Assembly: GCA_003575245.1 (NCBI GenBank)
Contig: NMQN01000023.1
Location: 1 to 7,470, forward strand
Direction of reading: 5' to 3'
Source: Candidatus Atribacteria bacterium 1244-E10-H5-B2
Lineage (GTDB): Bacteria; Atribacterota; JS1; SB-45; 34-128
Length of the DNA stretch: 7,470 nucleotides
Shown here: one piece after another, positions 1 to 5,342 of the stretch
Layout: each line of letters begins with the position of its first letter
How positions within the stretch are numbered: the stretch's first letter is position 1
Notes under the pieces: generated by a model
The model's database searches: none
The model's input: the letters and a program-made list of their open reading frames with translations, nothing else
Told to the model about the DNA's origin: nothing
Made by a program: the position numbers and the translations under genes

Positions 1-102
1 AGTTAAGACCATTAAAGAATAAGGGATAACCGGCTATGACAGGTTACTTTACATAATATTATTGAGGGCCCGCTTTTACCCGGATAAAAAAAGAGAGTAT
101 TT

Positions 103-193
103 CTACCCCCTGAATTTCCTAATATATCCTAATATAATTTTTCTTCTTGTTCTCTTAAAGCCCTTAAACAATAAGAGCTTTGATATAGCCAGG
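103..193 (-). repeat. ~91-bp dispersed repeat element, copy B
   Basis: Same layout as copy A: ctaccccctgaattt, a 10-bp tandem dimer with a different sequence (cctaatatat/cctaatataa, 118-137), the ttttcttctt block, hairpin CTCTTA/TAAGAG (152-157 with 172-177, again a 14-base loop) and gccagg at the end. The copies lie 212 bp apart in the same orientation. Confidence 0.75.
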
Positions 194-270
194 CAATTTT
201 ATAATTTATGAAAAATTTTAACCGCTTCACAGAATTTATTTATATAAGGATCAGTTCTATTGCTTTTAAA

Positions 271-290
271 AACTTGCTTTAACTTGCTTT
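271..290. repeat. Exact 10-bp tandem dimer aacttgcttt
   Basis: aacttgcttt at 271-280 is repeated exactly at 281-290, between the two ~91-bp elements. It shows the same short tandem-duplication habit as its neighbours but with an unrelated motif. Confidence 0.85.
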
Positions 291-314
291 TAATGTAACC
301 TTTTATTACATTCC

Positions 315-406
315 CTACCCCCTGAATTTTCCAGTATATTCCAGTATAATTTTTCTTCTTTATCTTTTAAGAAGCCTAATTTATAAGAGTTCTAACATCA
401 GCCAGG
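315..406 (-). repeat. ~91-bp dispersed repeat element, copy A
   Basis: In plus orientation it starts ctaccccctgaatt, has a 10-bp tandem dimer (tccagtatat/tccagtataa, 330-349), a shared ttttcttctt block, a hairpin CTTTTA/TAAGAG (364-369 with 384-389, 14-base loop) and ends gccagg. Copy B at 103-193 has the same plan. Read on the minus strand it ends in AATTCAGGGGGTAG and is followed by ATGTAA. Confidence 0.75.
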
Positions 407-434
407 TATTTCTATTTTTACGAAAGATATTTAG

Positions 435-467
435 TAGTTCTGTGGTAGTTCTGTAGTAGTTCTGTAA
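435..467. repeat. Triple 11-bp tandem repeat (tagttctgtng)
   Basis: tagttctgtgg (435-445), tagttctgtag (446-456) and tagttctgtaa (457-467) are contiguous and differ only in the last two bases. A period of 11 bp places each copy on about the same DNA face. It lies on the right flank of the 315-406 element. Confidence 0.85.
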
Positions 468-558
468 TAGTGCAATTTACCCTTCTAAGTGCCTTTCTAC
501 CCCTGTTATTAGCTTACCAGCTATCAACCCCTTACATACCCCCCTATATAATTTATTC

Positions 559-678
559 TTATCTTTCCTTTCTATCTCCGGCTTTTGAATACTTCAATAT
601 TATTGCTTTCCGAAATTCTATAATGAGAAGTGATATTACAAATACCACCACAATAATTTTTGCTAATAATTCTTCCAT
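559..678 (-). CDS. Small single-pass membrane protein, 39 aa
   Basis: ATG at 678 follows GGGGGTAAAATAAAG, with the G-tract ten bases upstream, the same site and spacing as the recombinase gene. The product begins MEELLAKIIVVVFVISLLII and continues EFRKAIILKYSKAGDRKER. It has an acidic start, a hydrophobic span at residues 8-20 and a basic tail, predicting one membrane helix with the positive end inside the cell. The size and charge pattern resemble type I toxin-like or small regulatory membrane peptides, but no family is recognised. An in-frame ATG at 717 would add 13 residues through the repeat module; I prefer 678 because of the ribosome-binding site. Confidence 0.55.
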   Translation of the reverse strand: MEELLAKIIVVVFVISLLIIEFRKAIILKYSKAGDRKER

Positions 679-684
679 CTTTAT

Positions 685-847
685 TTTACCCCCTTTTTTG
701 TAAGAATTTCTTTGCATTCTTTGGATCAAAGACCCCTAATCCCTTTTCTTTTTGTAAGATAAACCTTACATTCTTTACATTTTAACCCCTGACCCTTTCT
801 TTTTATCAGAATAACGTTCGTTTCTTTCGTTTTGAATATAGACCCCT
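685..847 (-). repeat. Three tandem ~55-bp modules with private 9-bp direct repeats
   Basis: On the minus strand each module opens with AGGGGT (847, 790, 737), continues with a tandem 9-mer pair, a short spacer, then (TTAC/GAT)AAAAAG and another G-tract. The 9-mer pairs differ between modules but match within each: cgttcgttt/ctttcgttt (815-832), ccttacatt/ctttacatt (764-781), and atttctttg/cattctttg (706-723; 7 of 9 match). The last module ends in the GGGGGT ribosome-binding site of the 39-aa gene, so the array forms its leader. Confidence 0.65.
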
Positions 848-1007
848 GACCCCTAAAAATAGTATCGCTAAAAAGCAGGAAACCCTTACTATCATATCAG
901 GACAGGGGTAAAGCCCTGACACTCCTAAACCTTTATATAAGAAATGTTTCCTTTTTGTCCTTTTTAAGTAAGATCAGTTTAATTTTCTGCTTCCCTTTTT
1001 ATCGATA

Positions 1008-1025
1008 TTTAGTTTCTTTAGTTTC
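1008..1025. repeat. Exact 9-bp tandem dimer tttagtttc
   Basis: tttagtttc at 1008-1016 is repeated exactly at 1017-1025. On the minus strand it is GAAACTAAA twice, followed by TATCGATAAAAAGGG, the same layout as the modules at 685-847: private dimer, short spacer, (GAT)AAAAAG, then a G-tract. A further near-dimer, ttccttttt/gtccttttt, is at 948-965. Confidence 0.7.
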
Positions 1026-1055
1026 ATTTCTTGCTTTCCCGAACCCCGAGTTCTC

Positions 1056-1220
1056 CTAAAACGCTAAAACTGTAAACTTGCATACTACCAGCGTATTACC
1101 AAAAATAAAGGGACATTTATATCCCTGCAAATTTACTGCAGGATCACTGCAGTTTTTAACGATAGATAAAAGCCCTTTAGTGTAAACCTGCGGGTAACTT
1201 AAAATAAAAGGTAATATCAT
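1056..1220 (-). CDS. Possible small protein, 54 aa
   Basis: ATG at 1220 is preceded by GAGGGGG five bases upstream, similar to the G-rich ribosome-binding sites of the recombinase and the 39-aa gene. The product begins MILPFILSYPQVYTKGLLSI and ends GNTLVVCKFTVLAF; it is hydrophobic with three cysteines. Against it, the coding DNA is made partly of tandem near-repeats (CTGCAGTGATC/CTGCAGTAAAT; GTAATACGCTG/GTAGTATGCAA), like the surrounding noncoding DNA, and no family is recognised. The open frame may be fortuitous. Confidence 0.3.
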   Translation of the reverse strand: MILPFILSYPQVYTKGLLSIVKNCSDPAVNLQGYKCPFIFGNTLVVCKFTVLAF

Positions 1221-1291
1221 AAGCGCCCCCTCAAAATTCCCTCATATAAGCGGTATATGGACATCTTCCAAAATCAAGCAAAGCCTTTGTT

Positions 1292-1304
1292 TATAACAGT
1301 TATA
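1292..1304. promoter_or_regulatory. Operator-like dyad TATAACaGTTATA
   Basis: A perfect 13-bp palindrome with a single central base, just after the recombinase stop codon. A second small dyad, CAAAGcCTTTG, lies at 1279-1289. The first has the size and symmetry of a dimeric regulator site, and it sits about 70 bp upstream of the possible 54-aa gene. No U-tract, so not a terminator. Confidence 0.25.
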
Positions 1305-1310
1305 GAGATT

Positions 1311-1889
1311 TTATATCCCGAATCCCTTAATGACTTCCCTATCCTCATCTTGACTAATCCCGATATACCGGAAAGTTACTTTGATATTTTGGTGATTCAA
1401 TAGACTGGAGATCTGCTCGATAGAGATTCCCTGCATACGCAAGTGATAGCCAAAAGTCTTTCTCAAAGTGTGGCCCCCCACTCTATGCTTGATCCCCACT
1501 TCCCGGCACCACTCATTTATTAGCTGATAAGCTCTGACCCTGGTAATAGGTTTATTCTTTTTTGATTTTTCATTAGTAAATAGATAGCGATCCAAATCGA
1601 ATATATCAGTATTTTTAAGATAACAACTTATAGCCTCTTTGATCTGCTTATTGAAAAATACTTTCCTAGTCTTTCCAGTCTTTTGCTCTCTGATATCGAG
1701 ATCGTCTTTCAGATTGCCCTGGCTATCTTTGACATCTCCAAGTTTCAGGGATAATAAATCCCCGATCCGTAAGCCCGAGTTAATGCCAAAAACGAATAAT
1801 AAAAAATCTCGTTTATTTTTCTGCCGAAATAAGTTTCCCTTAATCATCTTGATTTGACTTTCTAACCTTATCGGCTCTACGATCCTCAT
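1311..1889 (-). CDS. Compact tyrosine recombinase (phage/XerD-like integrase), 192 aa, catalytic domain only
   Basis: Catalyses site-specific DNA strand exchange through a 3'-phosphotyrosyl intermediate. The full active-site set is visible: R41 in SGLRIGDLLSL, a lysine in the beta-hairpin EQKTGKTRK (K70 or K73), H140-x-x-R143 in GGHTLRKTFGYHL, H166 in LLNHQN and the nucleophile Y175 in TFRYIGIS. At 192 aa it lacks the N-terminal arm and core-binding domains of ~300-aa integrases. This matches a known short family beginning VEPIR...K..I found in low-GC bacteria and phages, so it is not obviously truncated. ATG at 1889 lies ten bases after GGGGG (1904-1900). It is separated from the operon by 735 bp and has its own promoter. 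Its partner attachment sites are not identified. Confidence 0.93.
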   Translation of the reverse strand: MRIVEPIRLESQIKMIKGNLFRQKNKRDFLLFVFGINSGLRIGDLLSLKLGDVKDSQGNLKDDLDIREQKTGKTRKVFFNKQIKEAISCYLKNTDIFDLDRYLFTNEKSKKNKPITRVRAYQLINEWCREVGIKHRVGGHTLRKTFGYHLRMQGISIEQISSLLNHQNIKVTFRYIGISQDEDREVIKGFGI

Positions 1890-1930
1890 AACTTTTTTAC
1901 CCCCTATATATATTTTATCTAACTAATCAA

Positions 1931-1971
1931 ATCTTAACATAAGGTAAACAAAAAAGCAAGTATCCTGTCAA
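1931..1971 (-). promoter_or_regulatory. Sigma-70-type promoter of the recombinase gene
   Basis: On the minus strand TTGCTT (1959-1954) is followed after 17 bases by TAAGAT (1936-1931), with TG one base upstream forming an extended -10 element. A perfect TTGACA (1971-1966) lies just upstream and may serve an overlapping promoter. The distance to the ATG at 1889 leaves a leader of roughly 35 bases containing the GGGGGT ribosome-binding site. This indicates the recombinase is transcribed separately from the upstream operon. Confidence 0.6.
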
Positions 1972-2057
1972 TATAAATTTTGATATTCTGTAACCCTTAT
2001 TTTATATAGCTTTTCTAATTTAACAGAATACCTATTGAGTTAAATAAGAATTGATTA

Positions 2058-2079
2058 CCCGGTCAGGACCCACACCGGG
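2058..2079. other. GC-rich hairpin CCCGGT/ACCGGG with 10-base loop
   Basis: CCCGGT at 2058-2063 and ACCGGG at 2074-2079 form a perfect 6-bp stem around the loop caggacccac. It is one of the few GC-rich patches in the gene-free region and lies about 170 bp upstream of the recombinase start. No U-run follows. Confidence 0.5.
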
Positions 2080-2485
2080 GAGATCTGAATTACTCCGAAC
2101 CACTCACGAAAAGGAAAAGAATCTTATAGACCCTTATAGTGAATATTTTTCCTGTCAGGGGGTCAAAAACCCTTCTTTCGAGTAAATAGAGAATCAGGGT
2201 AAAGCCACTCGATAACTTTGCAATGCCTTTTCTGTAACCCCTATTTTATAAGGCTTCTTTTTTGGCTATTTTACCCGATTTCCCCTTTCGGTATAACTCT
2301 GATTTCTCTCAGATTTATCTAATCTTTCAGAATCCAAATAAAGGTTAAGGAAAAAAACAGACAGCCTTTTTGCTTTTATTCTTAACTTGTTCAGGGAATA
2401 GTTTTATTAAATAAAAAAGCACACTAGGTACCTCGAAGAAATTAAGTTATACCAACATTTGCAGGAACTTCACTCCATAAGGATT

Positions 2486-2543
2486 TCGGGGATTTAACAC
2501 ATTCGCTTTTTGACTAAGCGGAAAATAAACTTTCAATCCCCGA
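2486..2543. other. Nested inverted repeat, possible structured RNA or recombination site
   Basis: A perfect 9-bp outer stem, TCGGGGATT (2486-2494) with AATCCCCGA (2535-2543), encloses a perfect 5-bp inner stem CGCTT (2504-2508) with AAGCG (2516-2520) and a 7-base loop. The two stems are separated by A/T-rich arms of 9 and 14 bases. No U-tract follows on either strand, so a terminator is unlikely. It could act as RNA or as single-stranded DNA. Confidence 0.6.
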
Positions 2544-2624
2544 GTAGTCCAAATAGACTTCTTTTTTCGAGTGAATACCGATTATCTGAAATTTAATCTA
2601 ATTAGCCCTTTTGCTTTACAAAAG

Positions 2625-3020
2625 TTATTCGCCATATAATACGGCTAATTTCTTTTTCAAACATTTATTCATACGCTTGAAGAACCTCGTTCTAAACTTC
2701 TGATCCTGCCTCGATAATAATTCTTTAATGATATCTTTCTTTTTTTCGAGTTCCAATTTAAGCCACCAGTCATCAAGATATTTTTCGCCCCGCAGTTCTC
2801 TTTTAGGCACATTAGAGAAACTTCTTTCATTCTCAAAATCTTCATAGATCATTTGCTTATCTTCGAGATTAACCTCTTTTTCCCAGAAGTAGTCAATCCG
2901 CAATAGCTTAATCTTCCTTTTCTGCCAGGTATTGCCGGGGGTTATATTTGCCCGTTGATTTAACCGGGCCTGTTCGGTATTGCCATAATAAGATTCTGCA
3001 TTTCTGAATTTTTTAGCCAT
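2625..3020 (-). CDS. Hypothetical protein, 131 aa, last gene of the series
   Basis: ATG at 3020 is preceded by AAAGGGG at a suitable distance, and the gene begins 17 bp after the 72-aa gene. The protein is strongly charged (KK, RR, EE runs) with tryptophan-containing segments (NTWQKRKIKLLRIDYFWEKE; YLDDWWLKLELEKKKD) and a very basic end (FFKRMNKCLKKKLAVLYGE). No known domain, zinc site or membrane span. A weak hairpin (CTTTTG/CAAAAG, 2608-2624) follows the stop but lacks a U-tract, so it is not a convincing terminator. No function proposed. Confidence 0.78.
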   Translation of the reverse strand: MAKKFRNAESYYGNTEQARLNQRANITPGNTWQKRKIKLLRIDYFWEKEVNLEDKQMIYEDFENERSFSNVPKRELRGEKYLDDWWLKLELEKKKDIIKELLSRQDQKFRTRFFKRMNKCLKKKLAVLYGE

Positions 3021-3037
3021 AATTTTAATTCCCCTTT

Positions 3038-3256
3038 CTATCGTTTTTTATTATATGCCTGTTTATATAAATCAGCCGTATTGGCTAAATGATAACTCAA
3101 ACTTGCTTTTCTTTTTTTCTGAAAATCTTGATGCCATAAAGTATAGCAATGCCTTATATCTCTTTTGGTTTGGCTCTCTGAAACATCCCATTTTAACGAC
3201 ACATTTTGACATATTTCTTGATATATTTCTTTAGGAGATAATCCAGCTAAAAGCAT
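3038..3256 (-). CDS. Small helix-turn-helix-like protein, 72 aa
   Basis: ATG at 3256 begins seven bases after the previous stop, with no good Shine-Dalgarno, again suggesting coupling. The sequence SPKEIYQEICQNVSLKWDVS followed by ESQTKRDIRHCYTLW has the helix-turn-helix rhythm of small phage DNA-binding proteins, including terminase small-subunit N-domains. The end (LANTADLYKQAYNKK) resembles the helix after that domain. No terminase large subunit is visible in the window, so a packaging role is unproven. A regulator or replication accessory is equally possible. Confidence 0.75.
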   Translation of the reverse strand: MLLAGLSPKEIYQEICQNVSLKWDVSESQTKRDIRHCYTLWHQDFQKKRKASLSYHLANTADLYKQAYNKKR

Positions 3257-3263
3257 TTTTTAG

Positions 3264-3680
3264 TTATCGATCAAAAAGACCCTGAAACTGTTTTTTAAAT
3301 CTTTCCAACTCTTTTAATAGATCCGTCCTCTTTTTAATTCTTTCTTTAAAGATATTCTCTTTCTTTGTTTTTCTAATATATCCTGTCTTTCTGAAATCCC
3401 TCATATTTTGGGTCCTATAAGCTAAATGATTACAATTCCTGCATAAAAAGATATTTTCATTCTGGAATAGATAGAGCTTTTTTATTCTTCTTTTACAGCC
3501 AGGACATATAAACCAATAGACGAATCCCCCGAAACTTCCGGTTGTCGAGGTTATATCAACTTCCTGGACATATTTATCGGATATCGTAAGCTCTATTTTA
3601 TACTTCTCTCCGCCCTCAATCAGGAGTTCTCTTATATCTTTAATATCTATACAGGGTAAATCTTCAACTAATTTTTTCAT
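3264..3680 (-). CDS. Zinc-ribbon protein of mobile-element type (CPGC..CRNC), 138 aa
   Basis: The start ATG at 3680 lies inside the end of the 180-aa gene with no clear Shine-Dalgarno, so translation is probably coupled. CPGC (C59, C62) and CRNC (C80, C83) with the spacing WFICPGCKRRIKKLYL and FLCRNCNHLAYRTQ form a zinc ribbon. The same pattern (CP.CGRR..KLYL...CR.C..L.Y.SQ) is familiar from small proteins in phage-like and island loci. The N-terminal 50 residues form a beta-rich region (KYKIELTISDKYVQEVDITS). The C-terminus is a lysine-rich helix or coiled coil. DNA or RNA binding is inferred from the ribbon; the biological role is unknown. Confidence 0.87.
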   Translation of the reverse strand: MKKLVEDLPCIDIKDIRELLIEGGEKYKIELTISDKYVQEVDITSTTGSFGGFVYWFICPGCKRRIKKLYLFQNENIFLCRNCNHLAYRTQNMRDFRKTGYIRKTKKENIFKERIKKRTDLLKELERFKKQFQGLFDR

Positions 3681-4206
3681 TATTTTTGTCTAAATCATTT
3701 GTGCCTTTTTGACTTATATTAACCTGCTTATCTGAAACATTTAATTGATCTACCTTTCTAACAAACACCTTTATTAGAGGCCTTTTGATATCCACGAAAG
3801 CCCTGATTAACCGGACTAAATGATTATCGGCCTTTTGCCTTATTGCCTGGAGCCTATCTGCCTTTTCAAGAGTAACATTGTCTATTGTCATACAATAGGT
3901 AAGTTCCCTATCCAAATAAGCATCTGTTATAAGCTCATTAAAAACCCTGTCTATGGTGTCCACAGTCAGTTTTTCATCTGCGAGCCTTTCTCTAAACATT
4001 TCAGAAACTTGTTTTATCTTTTTCCCAGTAGATTCATTATGCTTTGTCATCGTGCAGGTTTCAATATGAAAATATCTATCCCTATCTTTATCTAATTCCC
4101 TGACCATTCTTTCCGCTTCTTTTAATGGTAGCTTTTTAACTTTATCCTTTAATTCTATAAGTTCATTTGAATTTAATTCAGCTAAACTTTTTTCCTTCTT
4201 CTTCAT
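3664..4206 (-). CDS. Hypothetical phage/island-associated protein, 180 aa
   Basis: The frame can be extended to a GTG at 4254, but no Shine-Dalgarno precedes it. ATG at 4206 has GAGG ten bases upstream and gives MKKKEKSLAELN, so I choose that. The body is helical and charged (LKEAERMVRELDKDRDRY; TVDTIDRVFNELITDAYLD). The C-terminal part (ADNHLVRLIRAFVDIKRP, then QLNVSDKQVNIS) resembles the tail of conserved proteins that accompany the HGG-motif family, where a short basic helix precedes a QVN-type beta tail. Its 3' end overlaps the next gene by 17 bp. No catalytic motif; function unknown. Confidence 0.83.
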   Translation of the reverse strand: MKKKEKSLAELNSNELIELKDKVKKLPLKEAERMVRELDKDRDRYFHIETCTMTKHNESTGKKIKQVSEMFRERLADEKLTVDTIDRVFNELITDAYLDRELTYCMTIDNVTLEKADRLQAIRQKADNHLVRLIRAFVDIKRPLIKVFVRKVDQLNVSDKQVNISQKGTNDLDKNNEKIS

Positions 4207-4298
4207 TCCAATAATGCCTCGCTTTTTTAGAAATAGGTAAACCCTTTTCCTCACGTGCGTAAGGATGGTATTAAAATTACCAGGAGCATTTTTTCATT

Positions 4299-4553
4299 CT
4301 AGGTGAGTTCATTTATTTTGCCTATGGTTTCTCTAAATTTTCTTAGTAAACAATTAAATTCTTTTCTGGAGGTTATGGCATCTTTTGTATATCTTCCATG
4401 TTTAAGATGAGCTTGTCTTATTCTTTCTATCCCTTCCGGAGTCTTGGGCCCCGTGCTCTTCCCCCCATGTAGTCTACATCTACCATTTTTCATAGCGGGG
4501 GCTTGGCATGGTGTCCCCTTTCGGGTCTTAGCCCCACATCGGGGAACTTTCAT
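4299..4553 (-). CDS. HGGKSTGPKTPEG-motif protein, 84 aa
   Basis: Starts with ATG at 4553, five bases after AGGTGA. The N-terminus has C6, C16, C26 and H29 (CGAKTRKGTPCQAPAMKNG, then RCRLHGG), a probable CCCH zinc site. It is followed by the signature HGGKSTGPKTPEG at residues 29-41 and ERIRQAHLKHGRYT. This motif set is very conserved in small proteins of bacterial mobile regions; I know of no established function. It lies 61 bp downstream of the 215-aa gene, its usual neighbour type. The basic helical C-terminus (SRKEFNCLLRKFRETIGK) ends in ELT. The family call is confident; function is unknown. Confidence 0.9.
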   Translation of the reverse strand: MKVPRCGAKTRKGTPCQAPAMKNGRCRLHGGKSTGPKTPEGIERIRQAHLKHGRYTKDAITSRKEFNCLLRKFRETIGKINELT

Positions 4554-4614
4554 AAAGTCACCTGGCGGGTTATTATTTTTGAGCCATCCTCTCCGCTTTT
4601 CTTGGGGTTTAGCC

Positions 4615-5262
4615 TTATTTTCTATCTTTATCCCCTCCCCCCGTTTGCCTGCCCTCTACATGCCCTACTATTGCTTTCCCTCCGCCATAGACATGGACAT
4701 GTTCTACTGTTACCTTTTGTTCCACTGTCTTACCTCTGTATTTACTTAGAGCTTCTACCTGCTTTAAGAATACGTTCATAAGTTTATAGGCCCTATTGGT
4801 GTTGGCATCCACTCCGTCTACTGTTTGCTCTGGCACCATAGCCCGCCCCATATATGACATAATGAGGTTATGAGCCCCTACCATCTGGGTTACTAAAGCT
4901 CCTTCCATCTCGTCTCTTGGTTTAAGCCCGTGCATAAAAGCAGCAACAAAGTTAGCTTTCTTTTCATCGTCCCCCGTAAATAGGGTGCCTGTGGCCTGGG
5001 ATAGCATAGTGGAAAAAAAATCGGTATCTGAGGATCCTATAGTCTCCATCATTTGGAGAGCCATTTTAAGGGTGCTCTCTTCTTTTGGTACTATTTCGTT
5101 CTCTCTTTTCCCTTTTTCAAACTTTGGTGGGCTTATTCTTTCCTCATCCCTCTTCTTCCACTTATCTAAGGCTTCTGATTCTAATTTACTAAGCTCTTTT
5201 TTATTGGTCTTTTGGGGAGAGGTTATATTTACCTTAGATTTTTTCTTGGTTTTGGTAGTCAT
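4615..5262 (-). CDS. Conserved phage/island-associated protein with C-terminal VEHVHV..GG.AIVG motif, 215 aa
   Basis: ATG at 5262 follows a clear GGAGGT five bases upstream. Residues 1-60 are lysine-rich and probably disordered. Residues 64-175 are helical (KPRDEMEGALVTQMVGAHNL; NRAYKLMNVFLKQVEALSKY). The end, residues 181-202, contains EQKVTVEHVHVYGGGKAIVG. From memory this combination matches a widespread conserved protein found beside HGGxSTGPKT proteins in bacterial phage-like or island loci, function unknown; the adjacent gene here is exactly such a protein. A basic head and a predicted beta-rich tail would suit a structural or nucleic-acid-binding role, but this is inference. There is no catalytic motif. 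Confidence 0.87.
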   Translation of the reverse strand: MTTKTKKKSKVNITSPQKTNKKELSKLESEALDKWKKRDEERISPPKFEKGKRENEIVPKEESTLKMALQMMETIGSSDTDFFSTMLSQATGTLFTGDDEKKANFVAAFMHGLKPRDEMEGALVTQMVGAHNLIMSYMGRAMVPEQTVDGVDANTNRAYKLMNVFLKQVEALSKYRGKTVEQKVTVEHVHVYGGGKAIVGHVEGRQTGGGDKDRK

Positions 5263-5342
5263 ATTTTACCTCCGTTTTATCCTATTATTACAATTTAAAC
5301 TATCTTCTCATATTCCTGGTTAACCATCAAGTTAAGCATAAA

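Larger units (their letters stand above)
1..558. other. Gene-free, repeat-rich end region
   Basis: Apart from the two ~91-bp elements, the 10-bp dimer and the 11-bp trimer listed separately, I see no gene, RNA gene or clear promoter here. The first 100 bases hold a GC-rich patch (gagggcccgcttttacccgg) of no evident function. Confidence 0.5.
1890..2624. other. 735-bp gene-free, hairpin-rich region upstream of the recombinase gene
   Basis: No open frame with a ribosome-binding site is seen on either strand. It holds several inverted repeats: CCCGGT/ACCGGG (2058-2079), TCGAGT/ACTCGA (2178-2212), a nested hairpin at 2486-2543, and an AT palindrome near 2402-2416. Two copies of ctgtaaccc(c)t.attttata occur at 1988 and 2232, and two of cttctttcgagtaaata-like sequence at 2172 and 2559. 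It may contain the recombinase regulatory region, an attachment site or an untranslated RNA. Confidence 0.6.

Noticed and set aside
470..703. 77-aa plus-strand open frame starting at GTG
   Set aside because: It is antisense to the 39-aa minus-strand gene, has no ribosome-binding site, starts in the 11-mer repeat, and its hydrophobic content mirrors the opposite strand.
900..920. CAGGG/CCCTG hairpin (903-918) as a terminator
   Set aside because: Only a 5-bp stem, with no T-run following on either strand.
1..1060. CRISPR array
   Set aside because: The repeats are 9-11 bp, contiguous, and differ between elements; there are no uniform 24-40-bp repeats with unique spacers and no cas gene.
1639..1857. 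Plus-strand 72-aa open frame
   Set aside because: Antisense to the recombinase, whose catalytic residues fix the coding strand.
1..1889. Integron with attC sites
   Set aside because: The recombinase is too short for IntI, and the repeat elements lack the paired GTTRRRY/RYYYAAC core sites of attC.
2608..2624. Terminator after the 131-aa gene
   Set aside because: The CTTTTG/CAAAAG stem is A/T-rich and lacks a U-tract; at most a weak structure.
4207..4254. GTG start extending the 180-aa protein by 16 residues
   Set aside because: No Shine-Dalgarno precedes the GTG, whereas ATG at 4206 has GAGG at a suitable distance.
3820..5323. Plus-strand open frames at 3820-4095, 4444-4749, 4503-4781 and 4985-5323
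   Set aside because: All lie antisense to well-supported minus-strand genes with recognisable motifs and ribosome-binding sites; their products have shadow-like composition.
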